Shown here: in pieces, positions 49,224-58,658 of the stretch
Layout of the letters: the number at the start of each line of letters is the position of its first letter
Position numbering within the stretch: position 1 is the stretch's first letter
Notes under the pieces: model-generated
What the model saw: the letters and a program-made list of their open reading frames with translations, nothing else
Database searches by the model: none
Told to the model about the DNA's origin: nothing
Translations under genes and position numbers: made by a program
Assembly: GCF_002887815.1 (NCBI RefSeq)
Contig: NZ_PDHO01000009.1
Coordinates: 62,001-126,000 of the forward strand
Length of the DNA stretch: 64,000 nt
Source: Mycobacterium sp. ENV421
Lineage (GTDB): Bacteria > Actinomycetota > Actinomycetes > Mycobacteriales > Mycobacteriaceae
Direction: 5' to 3'

Positions 49224-50461
49224 AGCACTCCCTGGGACTCCAACTCAGCGATCTCCTCCGACCGCAGGCCCAGGAGTTCACCGTACACCTCACCGTTGTG
49301 CTGTCCCGGTCGCGACGGGCCCGCGGATCGGATGGTGCCGGGGGACTCCGACAACACCGGAACCACGCCGGGGCCCTTCACATTGCGCCCGATGCGCTCG
49401 TCCCAGTGGTCAGCGATCATGCCGCGCGACAGCAGCTGCGGGTCGGTGACGACCTCGGCGACGGTGTTGATCGGTCCGCTGATGACGCCCGCTTCACTCA
49501 GCGTCTCGATGATGTCGGCGGGCTCGCGGGCCGCCGCCCAGTCGCCGATGATGGCGTCGAGCTCGTCCTGATTACGGCCGCGCGCAACATGATTGACGAA
49601 GCGGTCATCCTGGGCCAGCTCGGGCCGGCCCATGGCTGCGCACAATCGCCGGAAGACGGTGTCCTGGTTGGCGGCGATCACCACCCAGCTGCCGTCGGCG
49701 CTGCGGTAGATGTTCGACGGGGCGATGCCCTCCAGTCGGGTGCCCGACGGTCCGCGGACCACGCCGCCGACGTCGTAGTCGGGGATCGTCGACTCCTGCA
49801 CGGCCAGACAGGATTCGGTCAGCGCCGCGTCGACGATCTGTCCCTCACCGGTGACGGTCCGCCGGTACAGTGCGGCCAGCGCGCCCTGCGCGGCGAACAT
49901 CCCGGCCAGGCTGTCGCCGAGCGACAGCGCCAGCCGGGGCGGCGGCCCGCCGGGGAAGCCGTTCATGTGCCGCAAGCCACTGGCCGCCTCGGCGACCGAG
50001 GCGTAGCCGGCCTTCGTCGACTCCGGACCGGTCTGCCCGTAGCCGGACACCCGGACCAGGATGATGCCCCGATTGCGTTGGCGCAGAACGTCGTAACCGA
50101 GGCCCCACTTCTCCAGCGTGCCGGGCCGGAAGTTCTCGACGATGATGTCGGAGCGCTCGACCAGGTCGAGGAACAGCTCGCGGCCCCGGGCTTCCCGCAG
50201 GTTGAGGGTGACGGCCTTCTTGTTGCGGGCGTGCACCGTCCAGAAGAAGTGGTGGCCGTCGAGTTCGGCCTGCCCCCAGGTGCGCAACGGGTCGGGAGCG
50301 CCAGGAGGTTCGATCTTGATCACCTCGGCGCCCATGTCGCCGAGCAGCCGGCCCGCGAACGGTCCGGAGATCAGCGTGCCGACCTCGATGACGCGAATGC
50401 CGTCCAGCGGACCTGTGACCCTTCCCGGGTCGCTGCGCTCCTGCCCTCCGGTAGGGGCCAT
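49220..50461 (-). CDS. CaiB/BaiF family CoA-transferase
   Basis: 413 residues from ATG 50461 (MAPTGGQERSDPG), overlapping the hydrolase stop as TGATG. Class III CoA-transferase features: GPFAGRLLGDMGAEVIKIEPP, ARNKKAVTLNLRE, NFRPGTLEKWGLGYD, SGYGQTGPE and the catalytic Asp in LALSLGDSLAG. It should exchange CoA between an acyl-CoA and a free acid, feeding the HMG-CoA-lyase-like enzyme encoded next. Confidence 0.9.
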   Translation of the reverse strand: MAPTGGQERSDPGRVTGPLDGIRVIEVGTLISGPFAGRLLGDMGAEVIKIEPPGAPDPLRTWGQAELDGHHFFWTVHARNKKAVTLNLREARGRELFLDLVERSDIIVENFRPGTLEKWGLGYDVLRQRNRGIILVRVSGYGQTGPESTKAGYASVAEAASGLRHMNGFPGGPPPRLALSLGDSLAGMFAAQGALAALYRRTVTGEGQIVDAALTESCLAVQESTIPDYDVGGVVRGPSGTRLEGIAPSNIYRSADGSWVVIAANQDTVFRRLCAAMGRPELAQDDRFVNHVARGRNQDELDAIIGDWAAAREPADIIETLSEAGVISGPINTVAEVVTDPQLLSRGMIADHWDERIGRNVKGPGVVPVLSESPGTIRSAGPSRPGQHNGEVYGELLGLRSEEIAELESQGVL

Positions 50462-51645
50462 CAATCGGCCTTCGCGAAGTCGTGCCGAACCAGCCAATCG
50501 GTGACGATCCCGACGGCCTGGCGCAGCGTCTCCTTCTGGTCGGGCCCGGAGTAGTAGTGGTTGGCGCCCGGGATTTCGTGCATCTCCTTGTCGGGATGCC
50601 CGATGGCCTCGAAGAGCCGCCGGGTATGGCTGGGTGTGCAGGCGTCGTCGGCGAGATTGCCGATGACCAGTGCCGGCACCGCGATGTCCGGGCCGGCCTT
50701 CACGGCGTCACCGTTGGCGTCGTCATAGCTCCACTGTGACAGCCAGCTGCGGAGGGTGCAGAACCGTGCCAGCCCGACGGGGCTCATGTTGACCACCTGC
50801 GGGTCGCCCAGATAGCAGGTGCCGGGGGCGCGCTCGTTGGGGTCGACGGTCGGGTCGAGCCAGCGTGGGTCGGCCATTGTGCCGTGCACGACGAAACAAA
50901 ATTCGTCGTCCGGCCGTCCGTCGGCCTTGAGGGCCGCCAGTTTTTCCTTGACCCACTTGGTGATTCGTCGGTTCCGGGCGATCTGCGCCTGGTGGTAGCG
51001 CTCCAGGAACTCCGGGGTGTACGGCGGCTGATTGGGATTGTCCGGGTTGTACAGGTCGAGTTCGGGATCCCGCTTGGTCGGGTCGTTCTCGTCCAGAATG
51101 GAGGCGTCCATCCACTCGGTCATCGTGCCGTGCCTGCTGATGTGCGCGGCCAGAAGCATGATCCCGTCGGCGGGCAGCAGGCCCAGTGTGGTCAGATCCG
51201 GACCGTCACCGGACGGGCTGGCGGTGATCGTGGGGTGCTGGGCCTGCTGTTGGTAGAACACCGACAGCGAGCCACCGCCACTCCACCCCGCCAGGACCAC
51301 TTTGGAGTAGCCCAGCCGATTCTTGGCGTCCTTGATGCATTCGCCGAGATCCTCGACCACCTTCTCCATCAGCAGCCCTGAGTCGGTGCCCCGGAACCGG
51401 CTGTTGCAGTAGATGACGTGATGCCCGGCGCGTGCCAGTGCGTTGATCATCGGCAGGTAGGCGCCGCCGCCGATCGGGTGCATGAAGACCAGCACGGTAT
51501 CCGACGGCGTGGTCGGCTTGAGCAGATAGCTTTCCAGCACCACCAGCTCCGCGACCCCGCCGTAGACGTCCCGGACAGCGGACGTGTTCTGGTAGGCGAT
51601 CAGATACGGGATGCGCTCGTAGGCGCGCTTGACCGGCGTGACCAT
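50461..51645 (-). CDS. Alpha/beta hydrolase of the dioxygenase-like operon
   Basis: 394 residues from ATG 51645, overlapping the dioxygenase stop as TGATG. Oxyanion region FMHPIGGGAYLPM, nucleophile elbow AGWSGGGS, a candidate Asp in GNLADDACTP and His in PGANHYYSG. It is larger than average because of a cap insertion (about 190-280, rich in Asp/Pro/Tyr). It may cleave a C-C bond or ester in the ring-cleavage product; that would replace the missing fumarylacetoacetase, but this is speculation. Confidence 0.8.
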   Translation of the reverse strand: MVTPVKRAYERIPYLIAYQNTSAVRDVYGGVAELVVLESYLLKPTTPSDTVLVFMHPIGGGAYLPMINALARAGHHVIYCNSRFRGTDSGLLMEKVVEDLGECIKDAKNRLGYSKVVLAGWSGGGSLSVFYQQQAQHPTITASPSGDGPDLTTLGLLPADGIMLLAAHISRHGTMTEWMDASILDENDPTKRDPELDLYNPDNPNQPPYTPEFLERYHQAQIARNRRITKWVKEKLAALKADGRPDDEFCFVVHGTMADPRWLDPTVDPNERAPGTCYLGDPQVVNMSPVGLARFCTLRSWLSQWSYDDANGDAVKAGPDIAVPALVIGNLADDACTPSHTRRLFEAIGHPDKEMHEIPGANHYYSGPDQKETLRQAVGIVTDWLVRHDFAKAD

Positions 51646-52775
51646 CAGTGTTGCCCCAAATCGTTGGCCAGAACTTCGGGTGACGGCACCAGACGCCTCC
51701 GGGTGTCGATCGCGATGACCTTCCAATCCACGCGGGTGAAATCGTCGAACTTTCGCCGCGCGCGTTCGCGGGCCTTCTCCGGAGCCCCGTGGTGCACGCC
51801 CTGCGGGGCGTGGCTGATCAGTCCGGGTGGCATCGGGATGCCGTAGAGCGAGCCGCCGTGAAAGAAAGCGATCTCGTCGAAGTCGACATTGCGGTGGTAC
51901 CAGGGCGTGCGTTCGGTGCCGGGCACCGATTCGGCCGGCTTCGGCAGGAAGTTGCACACGTAGACACCCGTCGCCTCCATGAACAGGTGGACCATCGGCG
52001 GCAGGTGCACGCTGTCGGAGGTGATGACGTTGTAGTCGTCGATGTTGAAGGTGAAGGCGTAGTTGTCGCCGCGCCAGCCTTCGACATCGATCGGGTTGTG
52101 TGGATAGCGCAGGGTCGTGGTCTCCACGCCGTCGATCGGGCGGTGATATAGCCGCACCTCGTACTCACCGTCGGTGTGGGGACCGTCGCCGTCGTCGATG
52201 GGCTCCGGGTCCGGTACGACCGCCTGGGACGGGTCGAAGGGCCAGTGCCGGCCCAGTGGGCCGGCGGGTGGGACCCGGAACTCGTCGGTGGCCTCGATCA
52301 TCAGCCAGGTGCTGTCAGCTGGTTCTGTCCCCGAGTCGGGCACCTGCCGCCACGTGCACGCCTTCGGGATGTAGATCCAATCGCCGGTGCGGTAGTCCAA
52401 CGGGCCGAATTCGGTTTCCAGGCGACCGCTGCCCTGATGGACGAAGGACAGCAGGTCGCCGTCGACGTAGCGCGTATAGAACGGCATGGCTGCCGAGCGC
52501 CGGCTCAGTGAGATGCGGCAGTCGTCATTGGAGAAAAGCAGCAGGGGAGCGCCCGTGGGGTCGGTCGCATCGCTCGGTTTGAGCTCACTGGACAACAGAT
52601 CGAGCGGACGCAGGGGGCCGCTGGCCCGAAATGTCGTGGGATCGTTCCGGCGGTAGATGTTGGCGGTGCGGCCGGTGAATCCGCCCCGGCCCAATTCGTC
52701 GTCTTTGAGGCCGTCGAGATCGGCGTGGATTCGCCGCGGGGTTGTGCCTTTGCGCAGGTGAGTGAACGATTCCAT
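51645..52775 (-). CDS. Homogentisate 1,2-dioxygenase-like protein
   Basis: 376 residues from ATG 52775 (MESFTHLRKG). The length is below the 430 or so of true HmgA. The cupin region is recognisable: FVHQGSGRLETEFGPLDYR, GDWIYIPKACTW and the iron-site motif PWYHRNVDFDEIAFFHGG (His plus acidic residues), with further His in ISHAPQGVHHG. True HmgA opens the homogentisate ring in tyrosine/phenylacetate breakdown. Neither maleylacetoacetate isomerase nor fumarylacetoacetase is adjacent, so a related aromatic substrate is possible. First gene of a five-gene operon under the predicted operator at 52815. Confidence 0.8.
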   Translation of the reverse strand: MESFTHLRKGTTPRRIHADLDGLKDDELGRGGFTGRTANIYRRNDPTTFRASGPLRPLDLLSSELKPSDATDPTGAPLLLFSNDDCRISLSRRSAAMPFYTRYVDGDLLSFVHQGSGRLETEFGPLDYRTGDWIYIPKACTWRQVPDSGTEPADSTWLMIEATDEFRVPPAGPLGRHWPFDPSQAVVPDPEPIDDGDGPHTDGEYEVRLYHRPIDGVETTTLRYPHNPIDVEGWRGDNYAFTFNIDDYNVITSDSVHLPPMVHLFMEATGVYVCNFLPKPAESVPGTERTPWYHRNVDFDEIAFFHGGSLYGIPMPPGLISHAPQGVHHGAPEKARERARRKFDDFTRVDWKVIAIDTRRRLVPSPEVLANDLGQH

Positions 52776-52814
52776 GGAATCTCCCGAGATCGGCGTCGAG
52801 GTACGGGCAAGCGG

Positions 52815-52856
52815 AAAACTAAAAGTGACATTAGTTTTTGTTTGACCCCGTGACAA
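52815..52856 (-). promoter_or_regulatory. Promoter and perfect 8-bp inverted-repeat operator of the dioxygenase operon (site B)
   Basis: Minus-strand promoter: -35 TTGTCA (52856-52851), 17-base spacer, -10 TAATGT (52833-52828). A perfect inverted repeat, AAAACTAA at 52815-52822 and TTAGTTTT at 52831-52838, eight bases apart, overlaps the -10. Sequence and spacing closely match the tetR promoter at 46846-46887. Confidence 0.65.
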
Positions 52857-52879
52857 CCCCCAACCAACGAGTTGGGTAA

Positions 52880-53950
<1,071 letters not shown>

Positions 53951-53968
53951 CGCGGACGTATGTCAACG

Positions 53969-54002
53969 AAGCGGGCCACCGGTGAAAACCGGTGGCCCGC
54001 TT
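53969..54002. terminator. Hairpin terminator between the Ag85 gene and fadB4
   Basis: A 14-base perfect stem (AAGCGGGCCACCGG paired with its complement) with the loop TGAAAA, followed by TTTGTTGTT. It lies between two convergent genes and can serve both directions. Confidence 0.85.
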
Positions 54003-54013
54003 TGTTGTTCGGT

Positions 54014-55012
54014 TCAGAAGCCGCCGGCGACCCGCACCACCGCACGGCCCGAGTACTTGCCGGCCCGCACCTGGTCGATCACGTCGATGACGTCCTTGAC
54101 ATCGACCTCGTGGGTGACGTCGTCGAGGTGGCGAGGCTTGCGCTCACCGCCCAGACGCTCCCACAACGCGCGGCGCGGACCGATGGGCAGCAGCACCGAG
54201 TCGATGCCCAGCAGTGACACCCCGCGCAGGATGAACGGCAACACCGTCGTATTGAGCGCCGGGCCACCGGTCAGCCCGCTGGCCGCCACGGCGCCGCCAT
54301 ATTCCAGAGTGCTGATCACATCGGCCAGGGTGGCCCCACCGACGCAGTCGACGGCACCCGCCCAGCGCGCCTTGCCCAGCGGGCGCGGCTTGGCGTCGGG
54401 GTCCTCGGGCAGCCGTGCGATGACGTCTGCTGCGCCGAGGGCCTTGAGATGGTCGGCCGCCTCGGCCTTGCCGGTGGAGGCCACCACCTGAAATCCGGCG
54501 GCGGCGAGGAGGTCCACACTGACCGACCCGACGCCCCCGGTGGCGCCGGTGACGACGATCGGACCGTCCTGGGGGGTGATGCCGTGGGCGATCAGCGCCT
54601 CCACGCTCAGCGCGGCGGTGAAGCCCGCGGTTCCGATCGCCGCGCCTTCCCGCGGCGTCAGCGCGCCCAACGCGACAACCTGGTCGGCGGGCAGCCGGAC
54701 GTATTCGGCGTAGCCGCCGTGGTGGCCGGTGCCGATCGCGTAGCCGTGCGCCAGGACCTGATCGCCGACGGCGAAGTCGGGGGAGCCGGACTCCACGACC
54801 TCGCCGGTAAGGTCGATGCCGGGCACGATCGGATAGTCCCGGACGACTCCGCCGCGCGGGGTCAGCGCGAGCGCGTCCTTGTAGTTGACGCTGGAATAGG
54901 CGACCCGGATCGTCACATCGCCGGGCGGAAGTTCGGAGGCGTCGAGTGTCTCGATCGATGCGGTGATCTGATCGCCGTCCTGACGGGCCAGCAGTGCCTG
55001 ATAAGAATCCAT
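54014..55012 (-). CDS. fadB4: FadB4-like NADPH quinone oxidoreductase / acryloyl-CoA-reductase-type MDR
   Basis: 332 residues from ATG 55012 (MDSYQALLAR). It is a medium-chain dehydrogenase without zinc ligands; motifs VAYSSVNYKDALA, VPGIDLTGEVVES, GHHGGYAEYVRLPA and the nucleotide site VTGATGGVGSVSVDLLAA mark the YhdH/YhfP branch. Gene order (Rv3139-3143 region) supports FadB4 (Rv3141). Despite the name it is not a 3-hydroxyacyl-CoA dehydrogenase. Confidence 0.88.
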   Translation of the reverse strand: MDSYQALLARQDGDQITASIETLDASELPPGDVTIRVAYSSVNYKDALALTPRGGVVRDYPIVPGIDLTGEVVESGSPDFAVGDQVLAHGYAIGTGHHGGYAEYVRLPADQVVALGALTPREGAAIGTAGFTAALSVEALIAHGITPQDGPIVVTGATGGVGSVSVDLLAAAGFQVVASTGKAEAADHLKALGAADVIARLPEDPDAKPRPLGKARWAGAVDCVGGATLADVISTLEYGGAVAASGLTGGPALNTTVLPFILRGVSLLGIDSVLLPIGPRRALWERLGGERKPRHLDDVTHEVDVKDVIDVIDQVRAGKYSGRAVVRVAGGF

Positions 55013-55100
55013 GCCAAGACGGTAGCGCCCACCGATGGGCCACAGACGGGCTACCGACGGCTCGCCTCGTAGCCGTAAATCTCTTGCCCTGCCTGATGAA

Positions 55101-55775
55101 ATGGTCGACATGCTGATCCATCCCTGGGATGCCGCGCTGGACAGCGCCGAATGGCGGGATTGGTTGGCCTCGACCGACCGGTTCGGCGTCCTCGCGGTCA
55201 ACAACGTCGACCCCATGCAGGCCCCTGTGCTGGTGCCCACCCATTTCACGGTGGCAGGCGAGGAGTTGCTGATCCACCTCGCGCGGCCCAATCCGGTCTG
55301 GCCGCACCTGGAAGCGGCCGCAGAGGTGCGGGTCGCGGTGATCGGTGACTATGCCTACATCCCGACCTACTGGCGTGCGAAGGCCGGCGGCCCTGACGAG
55401 GACGGAGTGCCGACCAGCTACTACGCCTCTGTCCAATTCGTCTGTCGCCCAACGATCATCGACGATCCGCAGGGCAAGGTGGAGATACTGCGGTCTCAGC
55501 TTGCCGACTTCCAGCCTGAAGGCCGCCATGCCGAGGTGGCCGAAGGGCAGGACCCGTACGGCCGGATGCTGCCGGGCATCCGCGGCGTGCGACTCACCGT
55601 CGAGCGGGTCGAAGCGAAGTTCAAGTACGACGACGGCAACCCCGTCGAGCATCGAGAGCGGGTGATCGGCCGACTCGAGGAGCGCGATCGCGGTCTGGAC
55701 GCCGGCGCCGCCGCCCAGCAGCGGCGGCGGCTGTCGGCAATCGGCGACTGGCGGGCTCGCCGGTCCGACTCCTGA
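55101..55775 (+). CDS. PaiB-like FMN-binding protein
   Basis: 224 residues from ATG 55101; ATG 55110 is equally possible and neither has a clear ribosome site. Split-barrel FMN family motifs: VLVPTHFTVAGEELLIHLARPNP and a short GDYAYIPTYW region, as in PaiB/FMN-binding negative regulators and HugZ-like proteins. It probably binds FMN; a transcriptional role is uncertain. A molybdenum enzyme gene follows after 39 bases. Confidence 0.78.
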   Translation: MVDMLIHPWDAALDSAEWRDWLASTDRFGVLAVNNVDPMQAPVLVPTHFTVAGEELLIHLARPNPVWPHLEAAAEVRVAVIGDYAYIPTYWRAKAGGPDEDGVPTSYYASVQFVCRPTIIDDPQGKVEILRSQLADFQPEGRHAEVAEGQDPYGRMLPGIRGVRLTVERVEAKFKYDDGNPVEHRERVIGRLEERDRGLDAGAAAQQRRRLSAIGDWRARRSDS

Positions 55776-55814
55776 CCGTTGTGCCCGGCCCGTGCCCGCC
55801 CCTAACATGGACAG

Positions 55815-58097
55815 GTGTCCAGACAGAAGTCGGATGAGGTCTACGGCGCCGTCCGCCGCGTGACGTGCCCGCTCTGCGAAGCCATGTGCGGGCTACGGGT
55901 CACCGTCGACGGCGACCGGGTCACCGACATCCGCGGTAACCCCGACGACGTGTGGTCGGCAGGGCACATCTGCCCCAAGGGCACGGTGCTCGGGCAGCTG
56001 CACGACGACCCGGACCGGTTGCGGTCGCCGCTGGTGAGGCAGCCGGACGGGACCCACGTCGCCGTCTCCTGGGACGAGGCGTTCGCCGAAGCGGAGCGGG
56101 TACTCCGACCGGTGCTGGACAGCGACGGTGCGCGGGCGGTCACGGTGTACGTCGGCAACCCGGTGGCGCACAACCTGGGCCTGAGTTCCTACATCGGCGC
56201 CCTCGTCGGGATGGGCGCCGCGGCCGGGATGGGCGCGTACTACTCGCCGGGCACGGTCGACCAGTGGCCGCTGAACGTCGTCGGCACGCTGCTCTTCGGC
56301 GGAATGTGGAACGCGCCGATCCCGGACCTGGCCCGCACCGATCACCTCGTCGTCATCGGCGCGAACCCCGCGGCCTCGCAGGGATCGATGCTCTCGGCTC
56401 CCGACGTCGTCGGCCACCTGACCGGCATCCGCAAGCGCGGGGGTCGGGTGGTGGTCATCGATCCCCGCCGCACCGAGACCGCGCAGCGCGCCACCGACTG
56501 GCTGCCGATCCGCCCGGGCACCGACGCCCTGGTGCTCTTCGCGGTGCTGCGGACGCTGGCCGCCGACGGATTGCTGCGCGCCCATCCGCATCTCGATGGC
56601 CGGGTCCAAGGACTCGACGAGGTGATCGCCCTGGCCGAACCATTCACCCCGGAAGCCGTGGCAGCACCCAGCGGCATCCCCGCCAAGACCATTCGCGCAC
56701 TCGCGCACGACCTGGCATCCGCGTCGAATCCCGTGCTGTACAGCCGGATCGGGGCCTGTACGCAGGAATTCGGCACCTTGGCCACCTGGCTGGTGTTCGT
56801 GCTGAACACCGCGCTCGGTGCGGTCGACCGGCGCGGGGGAGCGGTGTTCCCCACCCCGGCGGTGTACTCGCCGATGTTCATGAAGCCGCCCGATCAGCCC
56901 GGCCCGCGCTGGGAGTTCGGCCGCTTCACCTCGCGCGTGCGCGGCGTCGGGGAAGTGCTCGGCCAATTCCCGGTGAGCTGCCTGGCCGAGGAGATCCTCA
57001 CCCCGGGCGACGGACGCATCCGCGCGATGATCTCGGTCGCGGGCAACCCGGCGATCTCGGCGCCTGCGGCGGGCCGCCTCGACGAGGCGCTGGCCTCCCT
57101 AGACGCCCTTGTCTGCGTGGATAATTGGCTCAACGAGACCACCAGGCACGCCCACGTCATCTTCCCCGGGCTCTCACCGCTGGAACGTCCGCACGCCGAC
57201 GACCTGTACTGGATCTACGCTGTCGCCTCCTGCCTGAAGTGGTCGGAGCCGCTGTTTGCGCCGGATCCTTCGCGGCCGGCCGAATGGGAAGTGCTGCTGC
57301 GCCTTTCGGGCGCCCTGCTGGGAACCCCGATGACAGATGTCGACGTCCCGGCGATGGACGACCTCTACACCGGGGGACTGGTCGCCACCATGTGCACCCA
57401 GCCGGGGACTCCACTGAGCGGACGCGACCCGGCTGAGGTGATGGGCGGGCTGAAAGGCCAAGGGCCCGAACGCTTATACGACCTCTACATCCGGCTTGGC
57501 CCCTGGGGCGACGGACTGGGCGCCAACCCCGGCGGCCTGACCCTCGACGAGGTGCGCGCGCACCCCGACGGCCTGCGACTCGGCGAATTGGAGGGCGGCC
57601 GGCTCGACTCGGCGGTCACCACGCCGTCGGGAGCCATCGAGCTGCTGCATGACCTGTTCGTCGACGACATGCCTCGATTGCGGGCGCGGATGAACCGAGC
57701 CGAGGAGTCGCTGCTGCTGACCAGTCGGCGACATCTGCGGTCGAACAACTCGTGGTTGCACAATGTGCCCGCGCTGATGCGGGGCCGCGACCGATGCACG
57801 CTGCTGATGCACCCGGACGATGCCCGCCGCGTCGGGGTCGGCGACGGCGAGCTGGCCGAGGTCAGCACGTCGGAAGGGAAAGTGGCTGTGCCCGTTGAGG
57901 TCAGCGACGACATGATGCCCGGGGTGGTGTCACTGCCGCACGGCTGGGGACACGGTGTGCCGGGCAGCCGGCTCGGCATCGCCAACGATCATCCCGGCGT
58001 GAACTCCAACCTGCTCAACCCGCCTGACCTGCTCGACGTCCCCAGCAACACTCAGGTCGTCAACGGGGTGCCGTGTCAGGTTCGGGCAGCGGGTTGA
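55815..58097 (+). CDS. Molybdopterin-dependent oxidoreductase (formate dehydrogenase / nitrate reductase family)
   Basis: 760 residues from GTG 55815. An N-terminal [4Fe-4S] site reads CPLCEAMC followed by CPKG 31 residues later. Bis-MGD domains follow: SWDEAFAEAERVL, GANPAASQGS, DPRRTETAQRATDWLPIRPGTD cut by loops, and the C-terminal NSNLLNPPDLLD with VNGVPCQV. No membrane anchor, Fe-S or cytochrome partner is adjacent and no Tat signal is present, so it is cytoplasmic and may work alone with a soluble carrier. Substrate unknown. Confidence 0.88.
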   Translation: MSRQKSDEVYGAVRRVTCPLCEAMCGLRVTVDGDRVTDIRGNPDDVWSAGHICPKGTVLGQLHDDPDRLRSPLVRQPDGTHVAVSWDEAFAEAERVLRPVLDSDGARAVTVYVGNPVAHNLGLSSYIGALVGMGAAAGMGAYYSPGTVDQWPLNVVGTLLFGGMWNAPIPDLARTDHLVVIGANPAASQGSMLSAPDVVGHLTGIRKRGGRVVVIDPRRTETAQRATDWLPIRPGTDALVLFAVLRTLAADGLLRAHPHLDGRVQGLDEVIALAEPFTPEAVAAPSGIPAKTIRALAHDLASASNPVLYSRIGACTQEFGTLATWLVFVLNTALGAVDRRGGAVFPTPAVYSPMFMKPPDQPGPRWEFGRFTSRVRGVGEVLGQFPVSCLAEEILTPGDGRIRAMISVAGNPAISAPAAGRLDEALASLDALVCVDNWLNETTRHAHVIFPGLSPLERPHADDLYWIYAVASCLKWSEPLFAPDPSRPAEWEVLLRLSGALLGTPMTDVDVPAMDDLYTGGLVATMCTQPGTPLSGRDPAEVMGGLKGQGPERLYDLYIRLGPWGDGLGANPGGLTLDEVRAHPDGLRLGELEGGRLDSAVTTPSGAIELLHDLFVDDMPRLRARMNRAEESLLLTSRRHLRSNNSWLHNVPALMRGRDRCTLLMHPDDARRVGVGDGELAEVSTSEGKVAVPVEVSDDMMPGVVSLPHGWGHGVPGSRLGIANDHPGVNSNLLNPPDLLDVPSNTQVVNGVPCQVRAAG

Positions 58098-58100
58098 GGT

Positions 58101-58553
58101 TCAGCCGTCGATCGAGTCGGCAAGGCGCTGCAGCAGTTCGGTGAGTGCCAGTTGCTCCTCGCCGGAGAGGATTCCGAACAGTTCCTCTGCCGCGGCGGTG
58201 TACGCGCCGGCCCAGGCTTGCGCCTGCTGGCTGCCGGTGGGTGTGGTCCTCAGCAGGGTCACCCGGCGATCGGAGTCGTCGGCGCAGCGTTGGATCAAGC
58301 CTTCCCGGACGAGCGCGTCGGTCAGGGTGGAGGCGGTGCCTTGGGTGATGCCGACGGTGCGCGCCAGGTCGGTGAGCCGGACCGGTCCGCAGCGATCCAC
58401 CTCGAACAGGACCTTGGATCGGGGGGTGGAGACACCGTGGTCACCGAGCCGCTCGTCGAGGGCGCGGACCAGCGTCTTGCCGGCGCGGCCGAAGGCGTCG
58501 GCGAGGGCGGCGGCGCGCTGACGGGATTCGGCGTCGTGTGCTGAGTGTGGAAT
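58101..58553 (-). CDS. MarR-family regulator, probable ATT start codon
   Basis: 150 residues if started at ATT 58553. The MarR winged helix is clear: VSTPRSKVLFEVDRCGP, RLTDLARTVGITQGTASTL, the wing with DDSDRRVTLLRTT, and C-terminal dimer helices. The frame has a stop 3 codons before ATT and no ATG, GTG or TTG until GTG 58400, which would remove the first 51 residues. A near-perfect GGGAGGTG (58561-58568) sits seven bases before ATT, so initiation there is the best reading. Divergent from the aldo/keto reductase, with a 35-bp operator between. Confidence 0.82.
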   Translation of the reverse strand: MPHSAHDAESRQRAAALADAFGRAGKTLVRALDERLGDHGVSTPRSKVLFEVDRCGPVRLTDLARTVGITQGTASTLTDALVREGLIQRCADDSDRRVTLLRTTPTGSQQAQAWAGAYTAAAEELFGILSGEEQLALTELLQRLADSIDG

Positions 58554-58600
58554 GTGGCTTCACCTCCCTGGGTTGACAGGAAGCGTAACGCGCCAGCAAG

Positions 58601-58635
58601 ATAGTTTGAGATCAAACAATTTGATGTCAATCTAT
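58601..58635. promoter_or_regulatory. Nested double palindrome, predicted MarR operator
   Basis: A 35-base near-palindrome, from ATAG to CTAT, holds two MarR-type boxes: TTTGAGATCAAA at 58605-58616 and TTTGATGTCAA at 58620-58630. Each box is itself an inverted repeat (TTGA, two bases, TCAA). It lies between the divergent marR and aldo/keto reductase genes. Confidence 0.7.
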
Positions 58636-58658
58636 TCTCGGTGAGTGGAGGATTTCCC

